Assembly (NCBI RefSeq): GCF_015319165.1 | Contig: NZ_JADIVZ010000001.1 | Location: forward strand, 496,001 to 560,000 | Direction of reading: 5' to 3' | Source of the DNA: Nocardioides acrostichi | GTDB taxonomy: Bacteria > Actinomycetota > Actinomycetes > Propionibacteriales > Nocardioidaceae | DNA length: 64,000 nucleotides | Part shown: positions 46,818-55,046 of the stretch, piece after piece | How the letters are laid out: every line of letters starts with the position of its first letter | Numbering within the stretch: the stretch's first letter is position 1 | The notes under the pieces: generated by a model | What the model saw: only the letters and a program-made list of their open reading frames with translations | The model's database searches: none | What the model was told of the DNA's origin: nothing | Position numbers and translations under genes: made by a program

Positions 46818-48424
46818 CGGACCGCTCTCGTCGCACGAGCCACCTTCTGCGCACTCGACTCATGCGGCCACGCTAGCGTCTGATCGTCTGGGACGGCTCG
46901 CCCCAGACGCACCTGGACGGCCAGGCCGCCCTCGGCCGGCTCGAGCACCTGGAGCTCCGCGCCGACCAGGCGGGCGCGCTCGGCCATGATCCGCATGCCG
47001 TAGGAGTCGTCGCGGGCCGAGCCCAGGCCGCGGCCGTCGTCTTGCACCGTGATGACGGCGTCGGGCGCGTGCACCTGGCAGTGCACCCGGATACCGGTGC
47101 AGCCCGAGTGCTTCACCGCGTTGTTCACCGCCTCTTGGGTGATGCGGAACAGCTCGGCCTCGATCTCGGGCCGCAGCCGCTGGGCGTGCTCGTCGAGCGT
47201 CACCTCGATCGCCACACCGGATACCTGGGCGAGGTTGCGCGTCAGCGCGGTGATCGCGCTACCGAGGCTCTCGCTCTCGCCGACGCTCGTGCGCAACGTC
47301 ATCACGGTGCGGCGCACGTCGGCCACGATGCCGGTCACGCGCTGCCTCAACAGATCCAACTGCTGGGCCTGGGCTTCGCTCACGGGGGCAGCCGCCAGGG
47401 CGTCGACGAGATATCCCAGCGCGGCGATGTCCTGCGCCACGCCGTCGTGCATCTCGCGGCTGAGCCGCTGCCGCTCGTCGGCGGTGGCCGCGCCGCGGAA
47501 CGCGTCGAAGAGCAGCGCCGTCTCCAGCCGGGTGGCGTGGTCGCCGAGTCGGGTGCGCAGCCGGCCCTCCACCCGTGCCAGGTCGAGTGTCTGAGGGTCG
47601 AACCGCTCGGAGAAGACGCCCGACACCACGGCCACCGCACGCGACCCGGAGGTGAGGCAGAAGGCGAAGCGACCTTCGGCGGCGACCATCTGGCCCGTGC
47701 TCCAGGCGCGCTCTGCGGCCAGGGCGCAGGCGTCGGCGTGGTCGTCTCCGAACGACTTGACGGCCAGCGGGATGAGCCCGTCGTCGTGCGGTACGTAGAC
47801 GGCTCCGCACACGGTGGGCAACTCGTCACGGACCTCGCTGAGGATCTGGCCACCCAGATTGCGCTGGTCGAGCCCGGAGGACAGTGAGTCGGTGATACCG
47901 ACCAGCTCGCGCAGGAGAGCGGCGGCGTGGCGATAGGGTGCGACTGCGTCGTCCGCGTGAAGGGTGTGTCGAATCGAGGCTGACACGAGTCCGAGACCCA
48001 GCCCCAAGAGCGTCCAGGTGAGCAGCGCCTGGCCACTCTCTTGACTCAGTGTTCCCAGCACGACGACGGCCGAGAGGACAGAGGTAGACAGGCCCGCGGC
48101 GAGGGCCAAGAAGACGCCGCGCGTCCCTCGTCGCAATCCGCCGACGAACGGGGCCGTGACCGTGGCGCCGAAGATTGCTGGAAAGGCTGCGACCGAACCG
48201 CAGACCAGGCCCACCGACGCGGCCTCGATCAGGACAAGGCGTCGCGCGGATTCGGGCTTGCGCAGTTCCAGGCTCGTTGCCATCGCCGCTACCAGTGTCA
48301 GGGCGACAAGCGCCGAGAGCGCGTCGGTGCTGCGAAGCCACAGGATCGGAGCACCCACCGCCAAGAGGACGAAGAGTCGGGCGAGGACGACGAGTCGAAG
48401 CTCAGGCGTGATGGACCGGCGCAC
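46814..48424 (-). CDS. Membrane sensor histidine kinase (NarX/DesK-type HisKA_3)
   Basis: A 536-residue kinase. The N-terminal ~170 residues hold about six membrane helices (MASE-like). A GAF-like cytoplasmic domain (~190-310) follows; then HisKA_3 with the phosphoacceptor in RLSREMHDGVAQDIAALG, and an HATPase_c domain (EAVNNAVKHSGC N box; VQDDGRGLG; SYGMRIMAERARLVGAE). The signal is unknown. It is transcribed with the Tad genes: its GTG start is 6 bases after the tadC stop, and it overlaps its regulator by 4 bases. Confidence 0.92.
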   Translation of the reverse strand: MRRSITPELRLVVLARLFVLLAVGAPILWLRSTDALSALVALTLVAAMATSLELRKPESARRLVLIEAASVGLVCGSVAAFPAIFGATVTAPFVGGLRRGTRGVFLALAAGLSTSVLSAVVVLGTLSQESGQALLTWTLLGLGLGLVSASIRHTLHADDAVAPYRHAAALLRELVGITDSLSSGLDQRNLGGQILSEVRDELPTVCGAVYVPHDDGLIPLAVKSFGDDHADACALAAERAWSTGQMVAAEGRFAFCLTSGSRAVAVVSGVFSERFDPQTLDLARVEGRLRTRLGDHATRLETALLFDAFRGAATADERQRLSREMHDGVAQDIAALGYLVDALAAAPVSEAQAQQLDLLRQRVTGIVADVRRTVMTLRTSVGESESLGSAITALTRNLAQVSGVAIEVTLDEHAQRLRPEIEAELFRITQEAVNNAVKHSGCTGIRVHCQVHAPDAVITVQDDGRGLGSARDDSYGMRIMAERARLVGAELQVLEPAEGGLAVQVRLGRAVPDDQTLAWPHESSAQKVARATRAVR

Positions 48425-48430
48425 GATCGG

Positions 48431-49345
48431 TCACATGTTGTCCATGATCGTGAGGGCCGCGGGTCCCATCACGGCGATGAACAGGCATGGCAGGATACAG
48501 AAGATCAGGGGGACCGTGATCTTGACCGGAACCTGCTGCGCCTTGGTCTCGGCTCGCTGGCGGCGCTTCACCCGCATCTCGCCCGACTGGACGCGCAGCA
48601 CCTGCCCGACCGGCACGCCGAAAGCGTCCGCCTGCACCATGGCGCCGACGAAGGTGTGTAGATCTTCGAGGTCGGAGCGTTCCGAGAGGGAGCGAAGAGC
48701 CTCGGCCCGCCCCTTGCCCAGTTGCATCTCCCGCAGCATGCGGGAGAACTCCTCGGAGAGCGGACCCTCGGTGTTGCGTGCCACCTGTTGGACGGCGGCG
48801 TCGAACCCGAGGCCGGACTCCACAGAGATCGTCATGAGGTCGATGGCGTCCGGAAGCTCGCGCTGCATACGCTGGGTGCGGTCGTAGGCCCGCTGATAGA
48901 GCCACAGGTTGGGGCTCATGAAACCCAAGGCGAGTCCTCCGACGGCGAGTACGAGGCGCATGCCGATTCCGCTGCCGAAGAGCAGGCTGAACACGAAGCC
49001 GACGACGAGGCCGACCACTGCCGCGATGACTTTCGTCGACACCACGCGGTCGACCGTCCAGCCGGCTGGGTTTCCGGCCAGATCCAGCTTCCGTCGAAGA
49101 CGATCGGAGGTATCGGCGCCGGAGAGCCGACGTCCGATGGACAGGGCCCGAGCCTTCAGCGGTTCGAGCACGCGCTGGTCGAACGGCCGGTCGACGTCGG
49201 ATACCAACTCCTTGGGTGCGTTGGTCATCGCTTGGAGCACGGCGATGGACCTGCCGATGCCCGAGGCCTGGGCGTCGGACGCCGTGGCCATGGCCACCAG
49301 CAAGAGAGCAACTGCCACCAACAGCACCGCGAGCACGAGCAGCAT
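48431..49345 (-). CDS. tadC: Tad pilus inner-membrane platform protein TadC
   Basis: A 304-residue type II secretion F-domain protein. It has an N-terminal helix (1-19), two central helices (~105-145) and a C-terminal helix (~275-300). The F domain (~160-285) has MQRELPDAIDLMTISVESGLGFD, EEFSRMLREMQLGKGRAEAL and the ending PVKITVPLIFCILPCLFIAV typical of TadC. It works with TadB as the membrane base that the CpaF ATPase acts on. It starts one base after the tadB fusion gene ends and is part of one transcript. Confidence 0.93.
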   Translation of the reverse strand: MLLVLAVLLVAVALLLVAMATASDAQASGIGRSIAVLQAMTNAPKELVSDVDRPFDQRVLEPLKARALSIGRRLSGADTSDRLRRKLDLAGNPAGWTVDRVVSTKVIAAVVGLVVGFVFSLLFGSGIGMRLVLAVGGLALGFMSPNLWLYQRAYDRTQRMQRELPDAIDLMTISVESGLGFDAAVQQVARNTEGPLSEEFSRMLREMQLGKGRAEALRSLSERSDLEDLHTFVGAMVQADAFGVPVGQVLRVQSGEMRVKRRQRAETKAQQVPVKITVPLIFCILPCLFIAVMGPAALTIMDNM

Positions 49346-49346
49346 C

Positions 49347-51248
49347 TCAGACCTCCACCTTGACGAGCTTGCTCATCCAGAACGCTCCCACACCGAGCCA
49401 TAGCCCGCCCCCGAACAACATGATCAGACCCCTCGGATCGGTGAACAGGGGATTCACGTACGAGCCGTTCGTCAGGACGAGGTAGAGCAAGAAGATGGGT
49501 GGCAAGCCACCCAGCACGTAGGCGGACAACTTGCCCTCGGCCGCCAGGGCGGCCACCTGACGCCGCAGATAGGCGCGCTCGCGCATGGTCTCGGCCACGG
49601 TGTCCAGCAGCTCGGCGAGGTTGCCGCCGACCTGCCGCTGGATCTTGATGGCCATGACGACCCAGGCGAAGTCCTTGCTGTCGAACCGGACTGCCAGGTC
49701 GCCCAGCGCGGTCTCGAGATCGACGCCGAGGCGGGTCTCGACCAGCACCCGCTTGAACTCCGTGGCCACGGGCTCCGGGCCCTCCCGGTGCACCGTGTCG
49801 GCCGCCTGCGAGAGCGACAGGCCGGCGGTGAGGGCTCCCGACATCAGTCCGAGCACGTCGGGCAGGGAGTCGTTGAACTTCCTGCGCCGCCGCGAGCGCT
49901 TGAGACCGAGGAACACCCACGGCCCGACCACTCCGAGCGCGAGGAACACGAGGCCCAGCACGATGCTCCCACCGCCGATCAGCAGCCCCAGCAGACCGGC
50001 GACGATGACGATGCCGAGGTGCACCAGCAGCCACTCGTTGGGCTTCAGCTCGCTGCCCGCACCCTCGAGACGATGCGAGATCCGCTGCTCCAGGCCGCGG
50101 TTGCGCCGCAGCATCTGTGCGGCGACGTCCTTGGCCTGGCCGAGCGCCTCGGTGGCATCGAGCTTCGGCTTCTCGGGCTCGGCAGCGCCGAAGGTCGTCG
50201 AGGTGTAGGTGGTGATCCGTTCCTCGACGCTGGGCGCAGCGGCCTTCGCGGGCACCAGCAAGATCGCGACGCTCACGAGGCCCGCGCCGAGCAGTGCGAC
50301 ACCGACGAACATCGCCCAGGCGGGCACCGCGAAGCCGCCGCTGGTCACCGGAGGCGCCAGCGAGGGCGCGTTGGCGACGTCTGCGACCGTGGCGAGCACC
50401 GATGTCTTCACCGGCCCCTGGTCGGTGTCGAGGCTGACCGCGACGGTCTGCTCGTTCGAGGTGAGGGACGCCGGCACCTGGGCCGTCACGAGCACCTGAC
50501 GGTCGAGTGCGTCGGCCTCGGCGGCGAAGGTGCTCTCCAAGGCCTGGCTGGTGGCCGGGATGACCTGGCCGCTGCCGGCCCCGGCGAGATCCTTCAGCGC
50601 GGCCGTCGGGGCGCCGTCCAAGGACACGACGTCGACGATGACGCCGGAGTCCTCGATCGCTCCGGTGACGTCCGAGAGCGAGCTCTTCGTGGTGTCCGCG
50701 CCGTCGGAGAGAACGAGCAGCGTGCGCTGGCCCTCGGCGCCGGCCATCTGCGCGGCGGCCTGGATGCCGTCGTACAGCGCCGTGCCTCGTGCGAGCGAGA
50801 GGCCGTCGATCACGGACGTCGCGGCGGCGTGGTCGTCGGTGAGCGCGAGCGGCTCCGCGACGTCCTTGGCGAAGGTGACGATGCCGATCGAGACGTCGGA
50901 GGGCAGCCCGTCGACGAAGGCTTGGGCCGCCTGCTTGGCGGCGTCGAACGTGGCCCCCGACATGGAGTCGGAGGTGTCGATGACCAGTACGGCCGACCGC
51001 TTGACGGCCTGGGAGGTCTTGGCCGGCACCGCGGTGGCGTCGACGGGCGAGCCGCCGATCGTGACACCGACCGACTTCAGATCGGCGGTGGCATCGGCCG
51101 GGACGGAGACAAGGATGCTCACGGTGCCGTTCTCGCCGGGCTGCACGTACTGGATCGAACCGTCGGCGGCCAGCGCCGGCCCGCCGACGACCACGAGGCC
51201 GACCAGGGCGGCGAACAGCGCCCCGAGGAGACGCAGGATCTTCAACAT
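49347..51248 (-). CDS. tadB: VWA domain - TadB fusion protein of the Tad pilus system
   Basis: A 633-residue two-part protein. A signal peptide (~1-28, ending ALAADG) is followed by a short beta domain and a von Willebrand A domain (~85-260) with an intact MIDAS start D-T-S-D-S-M-S (D91, S93, S95), T in GTALYDG and D in LVLSDGADT. A membrane helix at ~310-335 leads to a cytoplasmic stretch and a TadB-type F domain (~450-600: NDSLPDVLGLMSGALTAGLS, VGGNLAELLDTVAETMRER) with flanking helices. Typical TadB has only ~300 residues and no VWA part. ATG 51248 (or GTG 51251) has GAGG 6 nt upstream. Confidence 0.92.
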   Translation of the reverse strand: MLKILRLLGALFAALVGLVVVGGPALAADGSIQYVQPGENGTVSILVSVPADATADLKSVGVTIGGSPVDATAVPAKTSQAVKRSAVLVIDTSDSMSGATFDAAKQAAQAFVDGLPSDVSIGIVTFAKDVAEPLALTDDHAAATSVIDGLSLARGTALYDGIQAAAQMAGAEGQRTLLVLSDGADTTKSSLSDVTGAIEDSGVIVDVVSLDGAPTAALKDLAGAGSGQVIPATSQALESTFAAEADALDRQVLVTAQVPASLTSNEQTVAVSLDTDQGPVKTSVLATVADVANAPSLAPPVTSGGFAVPAWAMFVGVALLGAGLVSVAILLVPAKAAAPSVEERITTYTSTTFGAAEPEKPKLDATEALGQAKDVAAQMLRRNRGLEQRISHRLEGAGSELKPNEWLLVHLGIVIVAGLLGLLIGGGSIVLGLVFLALGVVGPWVFLGLKRSRRRRKFNDSLPDVLGLMSGALTAGLSLSQAADTVHREGPEPVATEFKRVLVETRLGVDLETALGDLAVRFDSKDFAWVVMAIKIQRQVGGNLAELLDTVAETMRERAYLRRQVAALAAEGKLSAYVLGGLPPIFLLYLVLTNGSYVNPLFTDPRGLIMLFGGGLWLGVGAFWMSKLVKVEV

Positions 51249-51256
51249 CACGCGCC

Positions 51257-52819
51257 TCAGATCCGGTCTGCGGCGAACATGAGCGGGTCGACGGTCACGT
51301 TGGCGTGCGCCATCTTCTCGAGGAACTTCGGCCGCAGCCCGGTCGGCCGCAGGCGACCCAGGGAGTTGCCGTCGGCGTCGTGGCCGAGGGAGTTGTCGTA
51401 GACGAAGATGTCCTGGAGCGTGATGACGTCGCCCTCCATGCGCTCCACCTCGGTGATGTGGGTGATCCGGCGCGAGCCGTCCTTGAGGCGGGCCTGGTGC
51501 ACGATCAGGTCGACGGCGGAGGCGACCTGCTCGCGGATGGCGCGCATCGGCAGGTCCATACCGGCCATCAGCACCATGGTCTCCATGCGCGAGAGCGTGT
51601 CGCGCGGGCCGTTGGAGTGCAGGGTGCAGATGGAGCCGTCGTGGCCGGTGTTCATGGCCTGGAGCATGTCGAGCGCGGAGGCGTCGCGGACCTCACCGAC
51701 GATGATGCGGTCGGGCCGCATGCGCAGGCTGTTCTTCACCAGGTCGCGGATCGTCACGGCGCCCTTGCCCTCGATGTTCGCCGGCCGCGACTCCAGACGC
51801 ACCACGTGGTCCTGCTTGAGTTGCAGCTCGGCGGCGTCCTCGATGGTGACGATGCGCTCGTCGCCGGGGATGAACGAGCTCAGCACGTTGAGCGTCGTCG
51901 TCTTGCCGGCACCGGTACCACCCGACACGATGATGTTGAGCCGGCCACGCACGGCGGCCTCGATGAAGTCGCACGACTGCGGAGTCAACGAGCCGAACGA
52001 GATCAGGTTCAGCGCCGTGAGCGGGTCGGCGGCGAACTTGCGGATCGTGAGCGCCGAGCCGTCGACCGCCAGGGGCGGCACCACGGCGTTGACGCGGCTG
52101 CCGTCGGGCAGGCGGGCGTCGACCATGGGGGAGGACTCGTCGACGCGGCGTCCGATGCGCGACACGATCTTGTCGATCACCCGGCGCAGGTGCGCCTCGT
52201 CGGTGAAGTGCGCGTCGGCGGCGACCAGCTTGCCCTTGCGCTCGAGCCAGATGTTGTCGTGGCCGTTGACCATGACCTCGGAGACGTCCTCGTCTCGCAG
52301 GTACGGCTCGATCGGCCCGTAGCCGAGGATGTCGTCGGTGATCTCGACGGTCACCTGCTGACGGTCGCTGGCCGAGAGCGGCTTGTCCTGGGTGCTCAGC
52401 ACGTCGGCGAGCACGGTGCGCACCCGTTGGTCGAGCTCGTCGCCGCTCATGTCGGCGTCGTAGAGCTGCGGCCCCAGCTGCTGGAGCAGCTGGGTGTGCA
52501 CGGTGCTCTTGATCTGCTCCAGACGCTCGTCGTGGCGAGTGGGCACCCGACGCGTGAGAGGGGCCTCGTCGGACGCCGCTGCGCGCGCGGCGCTGCTGGA
52601 GCCGGTGTAGATACCGGGCACCGGGGGCACCGGTGCGGACGTCGGCTGCTCAGCCACGGCAGGGGCCGCGGGGCGAGGCGCACCGCTGGCGGCCCCGAGC
52701 GCCGTGGCCGCGGCGGCAGGGGACGTGGCGTCGGCGCCCGGCAGATCGGTCGGATCCTGGGGCACGGCTTCCTCTGCCTGCTCGCGTCGAGCAGCGGCGA
52801 GGCGGTCGGCCAGGCTCAT
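51257..52819 (-). CDS. cpaF: Tad pilus assembly ATPase CpaF/TadA
   Basis: A 520-residue secretion ATPase that powers pilin polymerisation. A disordered Ala/Pro-rich N-terminal part (~1-95) precedes the N-domain (~95-240) and the ATPase core. The Walker A loop is SGGTGAGKTTTLN (299-311). Also present are the Asp box (TIEDAAELQLKQDHVVRLE), Walker B region (MRPDRIIVGEVRDASALD) and His box (TGHDGSICTLHSNG). It overlaps cpaE by 4 bases (ATGA). The protein is cytoplasmic and docks on TadB/TadC. Confidence 0.96.
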   Translation of the reverse strand: MSLADRLAAARREQAEEAVPQDPTDLPGADATSPAAAATALGAASGAPRPAAPAVAEQPTSAPVPPVPGIYTGSSSAARAAASDEAPLTRRVPTRHDERLEQIKSTVHTQLLQQLGPQLYDADMSGDELDQRVRTVLADVLSTQDKPLSASDRQQVTVEITDDILGYGPIEPYLRDEDVSEVMVNGHDNIWLERKGKLVAADAHFTDEAHLRRVIDKIVSRIGRRVDESSPMVDARLPDGSRVNAVVPPLAVDGSALTIRKFAADPLTALNLISFGSLTPQSCDFIEAAVRGRLNIIVSGGTGAGKTTTLNVLSSFIPGDERIVTIEDAAELQLKQDHVVRLESRPANIEGKGAVTIRDLVKNSLRMRPDRIIVGEVRDASALDMLQAMNTGHDGSICTLHSNGPRDTLSRMETMVLMAGMDLPMRAIREQVASAVDLIVHQARLKDGSRRITHITEVERMEGDVITLQDIFVYDNSLGHDADGNSLGRLRPTGLRPKFLEKMAHANVTVDPLMFAADRI

Positions 52820-54021
52820 GGGTTTCTCCTGAGTCGGAAGCGGGCACGGGCGCGCCCGGCCTCGGCGTCGAGGCTCGTGGCCTCATCGGTGGGCGTGGCG
52901 GGGGCGCCGGCGGTGTAGCCGTCGCCAGCCACGGTGGAGGCCAGCGCACGAAGCGCGCGGGCGGCCTGGTGGTCGGGTGCGCAGAGGCCGATGGGGGTGC
53001 CGGAGTTGGTGGCGGCGGCGATGTCGATCGAGGTCTGGATGCGACTGGTCGCCTCCATGCCCAAGATCGCCTCGACCTTCTCGGGGCCGATGCCGACGGC
53101 GTCGTCGGCGTGGTTGAGGAGCAGGTGCCGATGGCCCTCGGCGACGCCGAGCGTGTCGAGGGTCTCCAGCGCGACCTTGACGTTCTTCAACGTCGGTACG
53201 TCGAGCGACGCGACGAGCACGAGCTCGTCGGTCTCGTCGAGCGCCGCGAGCACCGGGTCGTCGAATGCGGGCGCGGTGTCGATCACGATCGCGTCGAAGT
53301 GCTGGCGCAACAGGCCGATGATGCGGGTGACGAGCAGCGGCGAGATGCGCTCACGGACGTCGGGGTTGCCCGGCGCGGCGAGCACCATGAGGGAATCCGC
53401 GTGCCGGGTGAGCAGCGGCTCGAGGGCCTCGAGGTCGAGGGAGTGCTCCGCACCCACCGCGTGCTCGATGCTGTGGGTCGGGAAGAGCTGCATCGTGATC
53501 GCGACGTCGCCGAACGCCAGGTCGAGGTCGATCAGGCAGACCCGGCGCACGCCGTGGTCGGCGAGCATGAGGGCGAGGTTGACCGCCACGGTCGTCTTGC
53601 CCACGCCGCCCTTGGGGGAGAAGACGGAGACGACCGTGCCGCTGCGCTGGGCGCCGTCCGGGCCCCGCAGAGCGCGATAGACCTCCAGGGCCCGCTCCAG
53701 GGCGTGCGTGAGCGCCTGCGGATCCTCGACCGCGACGACGTCACGGGCGCCCGCGCGGATGGCGCGGGCCAGCACCGCGGTGTCGAAGTCGGCACGCACC
53801 AGCACGACGCTCACGGTGGGGTGGTTGGTGCGCAGTTGCTCGCACAGCTTGAGGGCGTCGTCCAGGTCGATGCCGGGCCCGAGCACAGCTGCGTATTCGT
53901 CGCGGTGCAGCTCCAGCCACGCCTTGGCGCGCTCGACCGTGTCCACGCCCTGCGTGCCGCTGGGCAGCAGGTCGAGGAGCGCGGCGAGGGAGTCTGCCTC
54001 GGGTTCGGCGACGACGGGCAT
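52816..54021 (-). CDS. cpaE: CpaE/TadZ-type pilus localisation ATPase
   Basis: A 401-residue MinD/ParA-like protein. An atypical receiver-like N-terminal domain (~25-120; VSVVLVRADFDTAVLARAIRAGARDV) is followed by the ATPase domain with the deviant Walker A FSPKGGVGKTT (~135-145), LIDLDLAFGDVA and VIDTAPAFDD. TadZ/CpaE places the Tad apparatus at a cell pole or site. The order cpaB-cpaE-cpaF is standard. The C-terminal ~40 residues are Ala/Arg-rich and probably disordered. It overlaps cpaF by 4 bases. Confidence 0.93.
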   Translation of the reverse strand: MPVVAEPEADSLAALLDLLPSGTQGVDTVERAKAWLELHRDEYAAVLGPGIDLDDALKLCEQLRTNHPTVSVVLVRADFDTAVLARAIRAGARDVVAVEDPQALTHALERALEVYRALRGPDGAQRSGTVVSVFSPKGGVGKTTVAVNLALMLADHGVRRVCLIDLDLAFGDVAITMQLFPTHSIEHAVGAEHSLDLEALEPLLTRHADSLMVLAAPGNPDVRERISPLLVTRIIGLLRQHFDAIVIDTAPAFDDPVLAALDETDELVLVASLDVPTLKNVKVALETLDTLGVAEGHRHLLLNHADDAVGIGPEKVEAILGMEATSRIQTSIDIAAATNSGTPIGLCAPDHQAARALRALASTVAGDGYTAGAPATPTDEATSLDAEAGRARARFRLRRNP

Positions 54022-54069
54022 GGGGTTGACCTCGCTTCTCGGGAGCGGTGTCCAGACCAGCAGTGGGTG

Positions 54070-54825
54070 CTAGTTCTGGAACAGGTTGTCGAGGGTCGTG
54101 GCGGGGAGCAGGTTCACCTTGGACTTGTCGGTCAGCAGCGCGAACGACAGCTCGCCCTGCTGCTGGCCCAGGAGCACCCGCTGCATCTGCTGCTGACTGA
54201 CCGAGAGCGTGATGAGGGTGCGGGGCAGCTGCTCGACCACCTGACCGCTCTGGTCCGTGGTTCCCGTGCCTCCCGTGCTGGTCGTGGTCACCGGGGTCGT
54301 CGAACCGACGGCGAGCACCTTGACGCCGGTGAGCAGGATGCGCGAGAACGGCTGGCCGGTGCGCGGGTCGGTGCCGGTCACGTAGACCGAGACCTCCGAG
54401 CCCGGGTTCACGAAACCCGCGACGCGCGCCGGGTCGGTGAGGTTGATCGACATCGCCATGTCGCCCTTGTCGGGGATGACCAGTCGCGACTCCTCCGAGG
54501 CGGTGTCACCGAACTTCTCCGCGATGATCTGCTCGCCGGGATAGACCGTGGTCAGCGCCACGTCGCTCGCGATGGAGTCCGCGGAGGAGAGGGCGCCGGG
54601 TAGCAGCTGACCTGCCGGCACCTGCTGCTCGGCGATCTTGGCCGCCGCGAGGGCGTTGGAGACGCTCTCGCCACGGTCGATCTGCTTGATGGCGACGAGG
54701 GCAGTAGCGGTGTCGAACTTCTCCTCGGCCCGCTTGTCGGCACCCTTCGCGTACAGGAGCACCAGCACCGTGCCCAGCGCCGCGACCAGCGCGGCGGCGA
54801 TGAGGAGGATCCTGCGACGGTCCAT
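54070..54825 (-). CDS. cpaB: Pilus assembly protein CpaB/RcpC
   Basis: A 251-residue protein with one N-terminal membrane helix (~5-24, RILLIAAALVAALGTVLVLL), a SAF domain (~40-110: ALVAIKQIDRGESVSNA, TVYPGEQIIAEKF) and an RcpC/CpaB domain (~115-240: INLTDPARVAGFVNPGSEVSVYV, ILLTGVKVLAVG, with a Ser/Thr/Gly-rich insert). It is thought to be periplasmic and to guide the pilus through the wall. ATG 54825 was chosen because the frame upstream to 54945 has no coding character. It is the first gene of the Tad operon. Confidence 0.92.
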   Translation of the reverse strand: MDRRRILLIAAALVAALGTVLVLLYAKGADKRAEEKFDTATALVAIKQIDRGESVSNALAAAKIAEQQVPAGQLLPGALSSADSIASDVALTTVYPGEQIIAEKFGDTASEESRLVIPDKGDMAMSINLTDPARVAGFVNPGSEVSVYVTGTDPRTGQPFSRILLTGVKVLAVGSTTPVTTTSTGGTGTTDQSGQVVEQLPRTLITLSVSQQQMQRVLLGQQQGELSFALLTDKSKVNLLPATTLDNLFQN

Positions 54826-55046
54826 CGGGGGGCCTTTCACGACAAAGGAGAATCGGTGGTCAGAGGCCCGATCCTCCGGCGGCGGCAGGTGCCCCTGGCG
54901 TGGATCGGTCTGCCCTCCCATCGGCACCGAGCCCCTGCTCCCCAAGGGACAATGCCCGAAAGATTGGCTCGCGGGTGCAGAAAACGGGAAGGTCGCAGGT
55001 CAAACCTGGCGCCGAGGGCCCGCTCGTGCTCGGCGAGCCGCTCACC
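54826..55046 (-). promoter_or_regulatory. Upstream region of the Tad operon
   Basis: This 221-base gap must hold the promoter for cpaB. A possible leader hairpin is CGAGCC (54928-54933) with GGCTCG (54966-54971), enclosing TCCC/GGGA. A c-di-GMP riboswitch would be a logical pilus control, but its conserved core is not seen. Confidence 0.3.

Noticed and set aside
54826..55046. c-di-GMP riboswitch upstream of cpaB
   Set aside because: The conserved GEMM core sequences are not present; only a weak 6-bp stem is seen.
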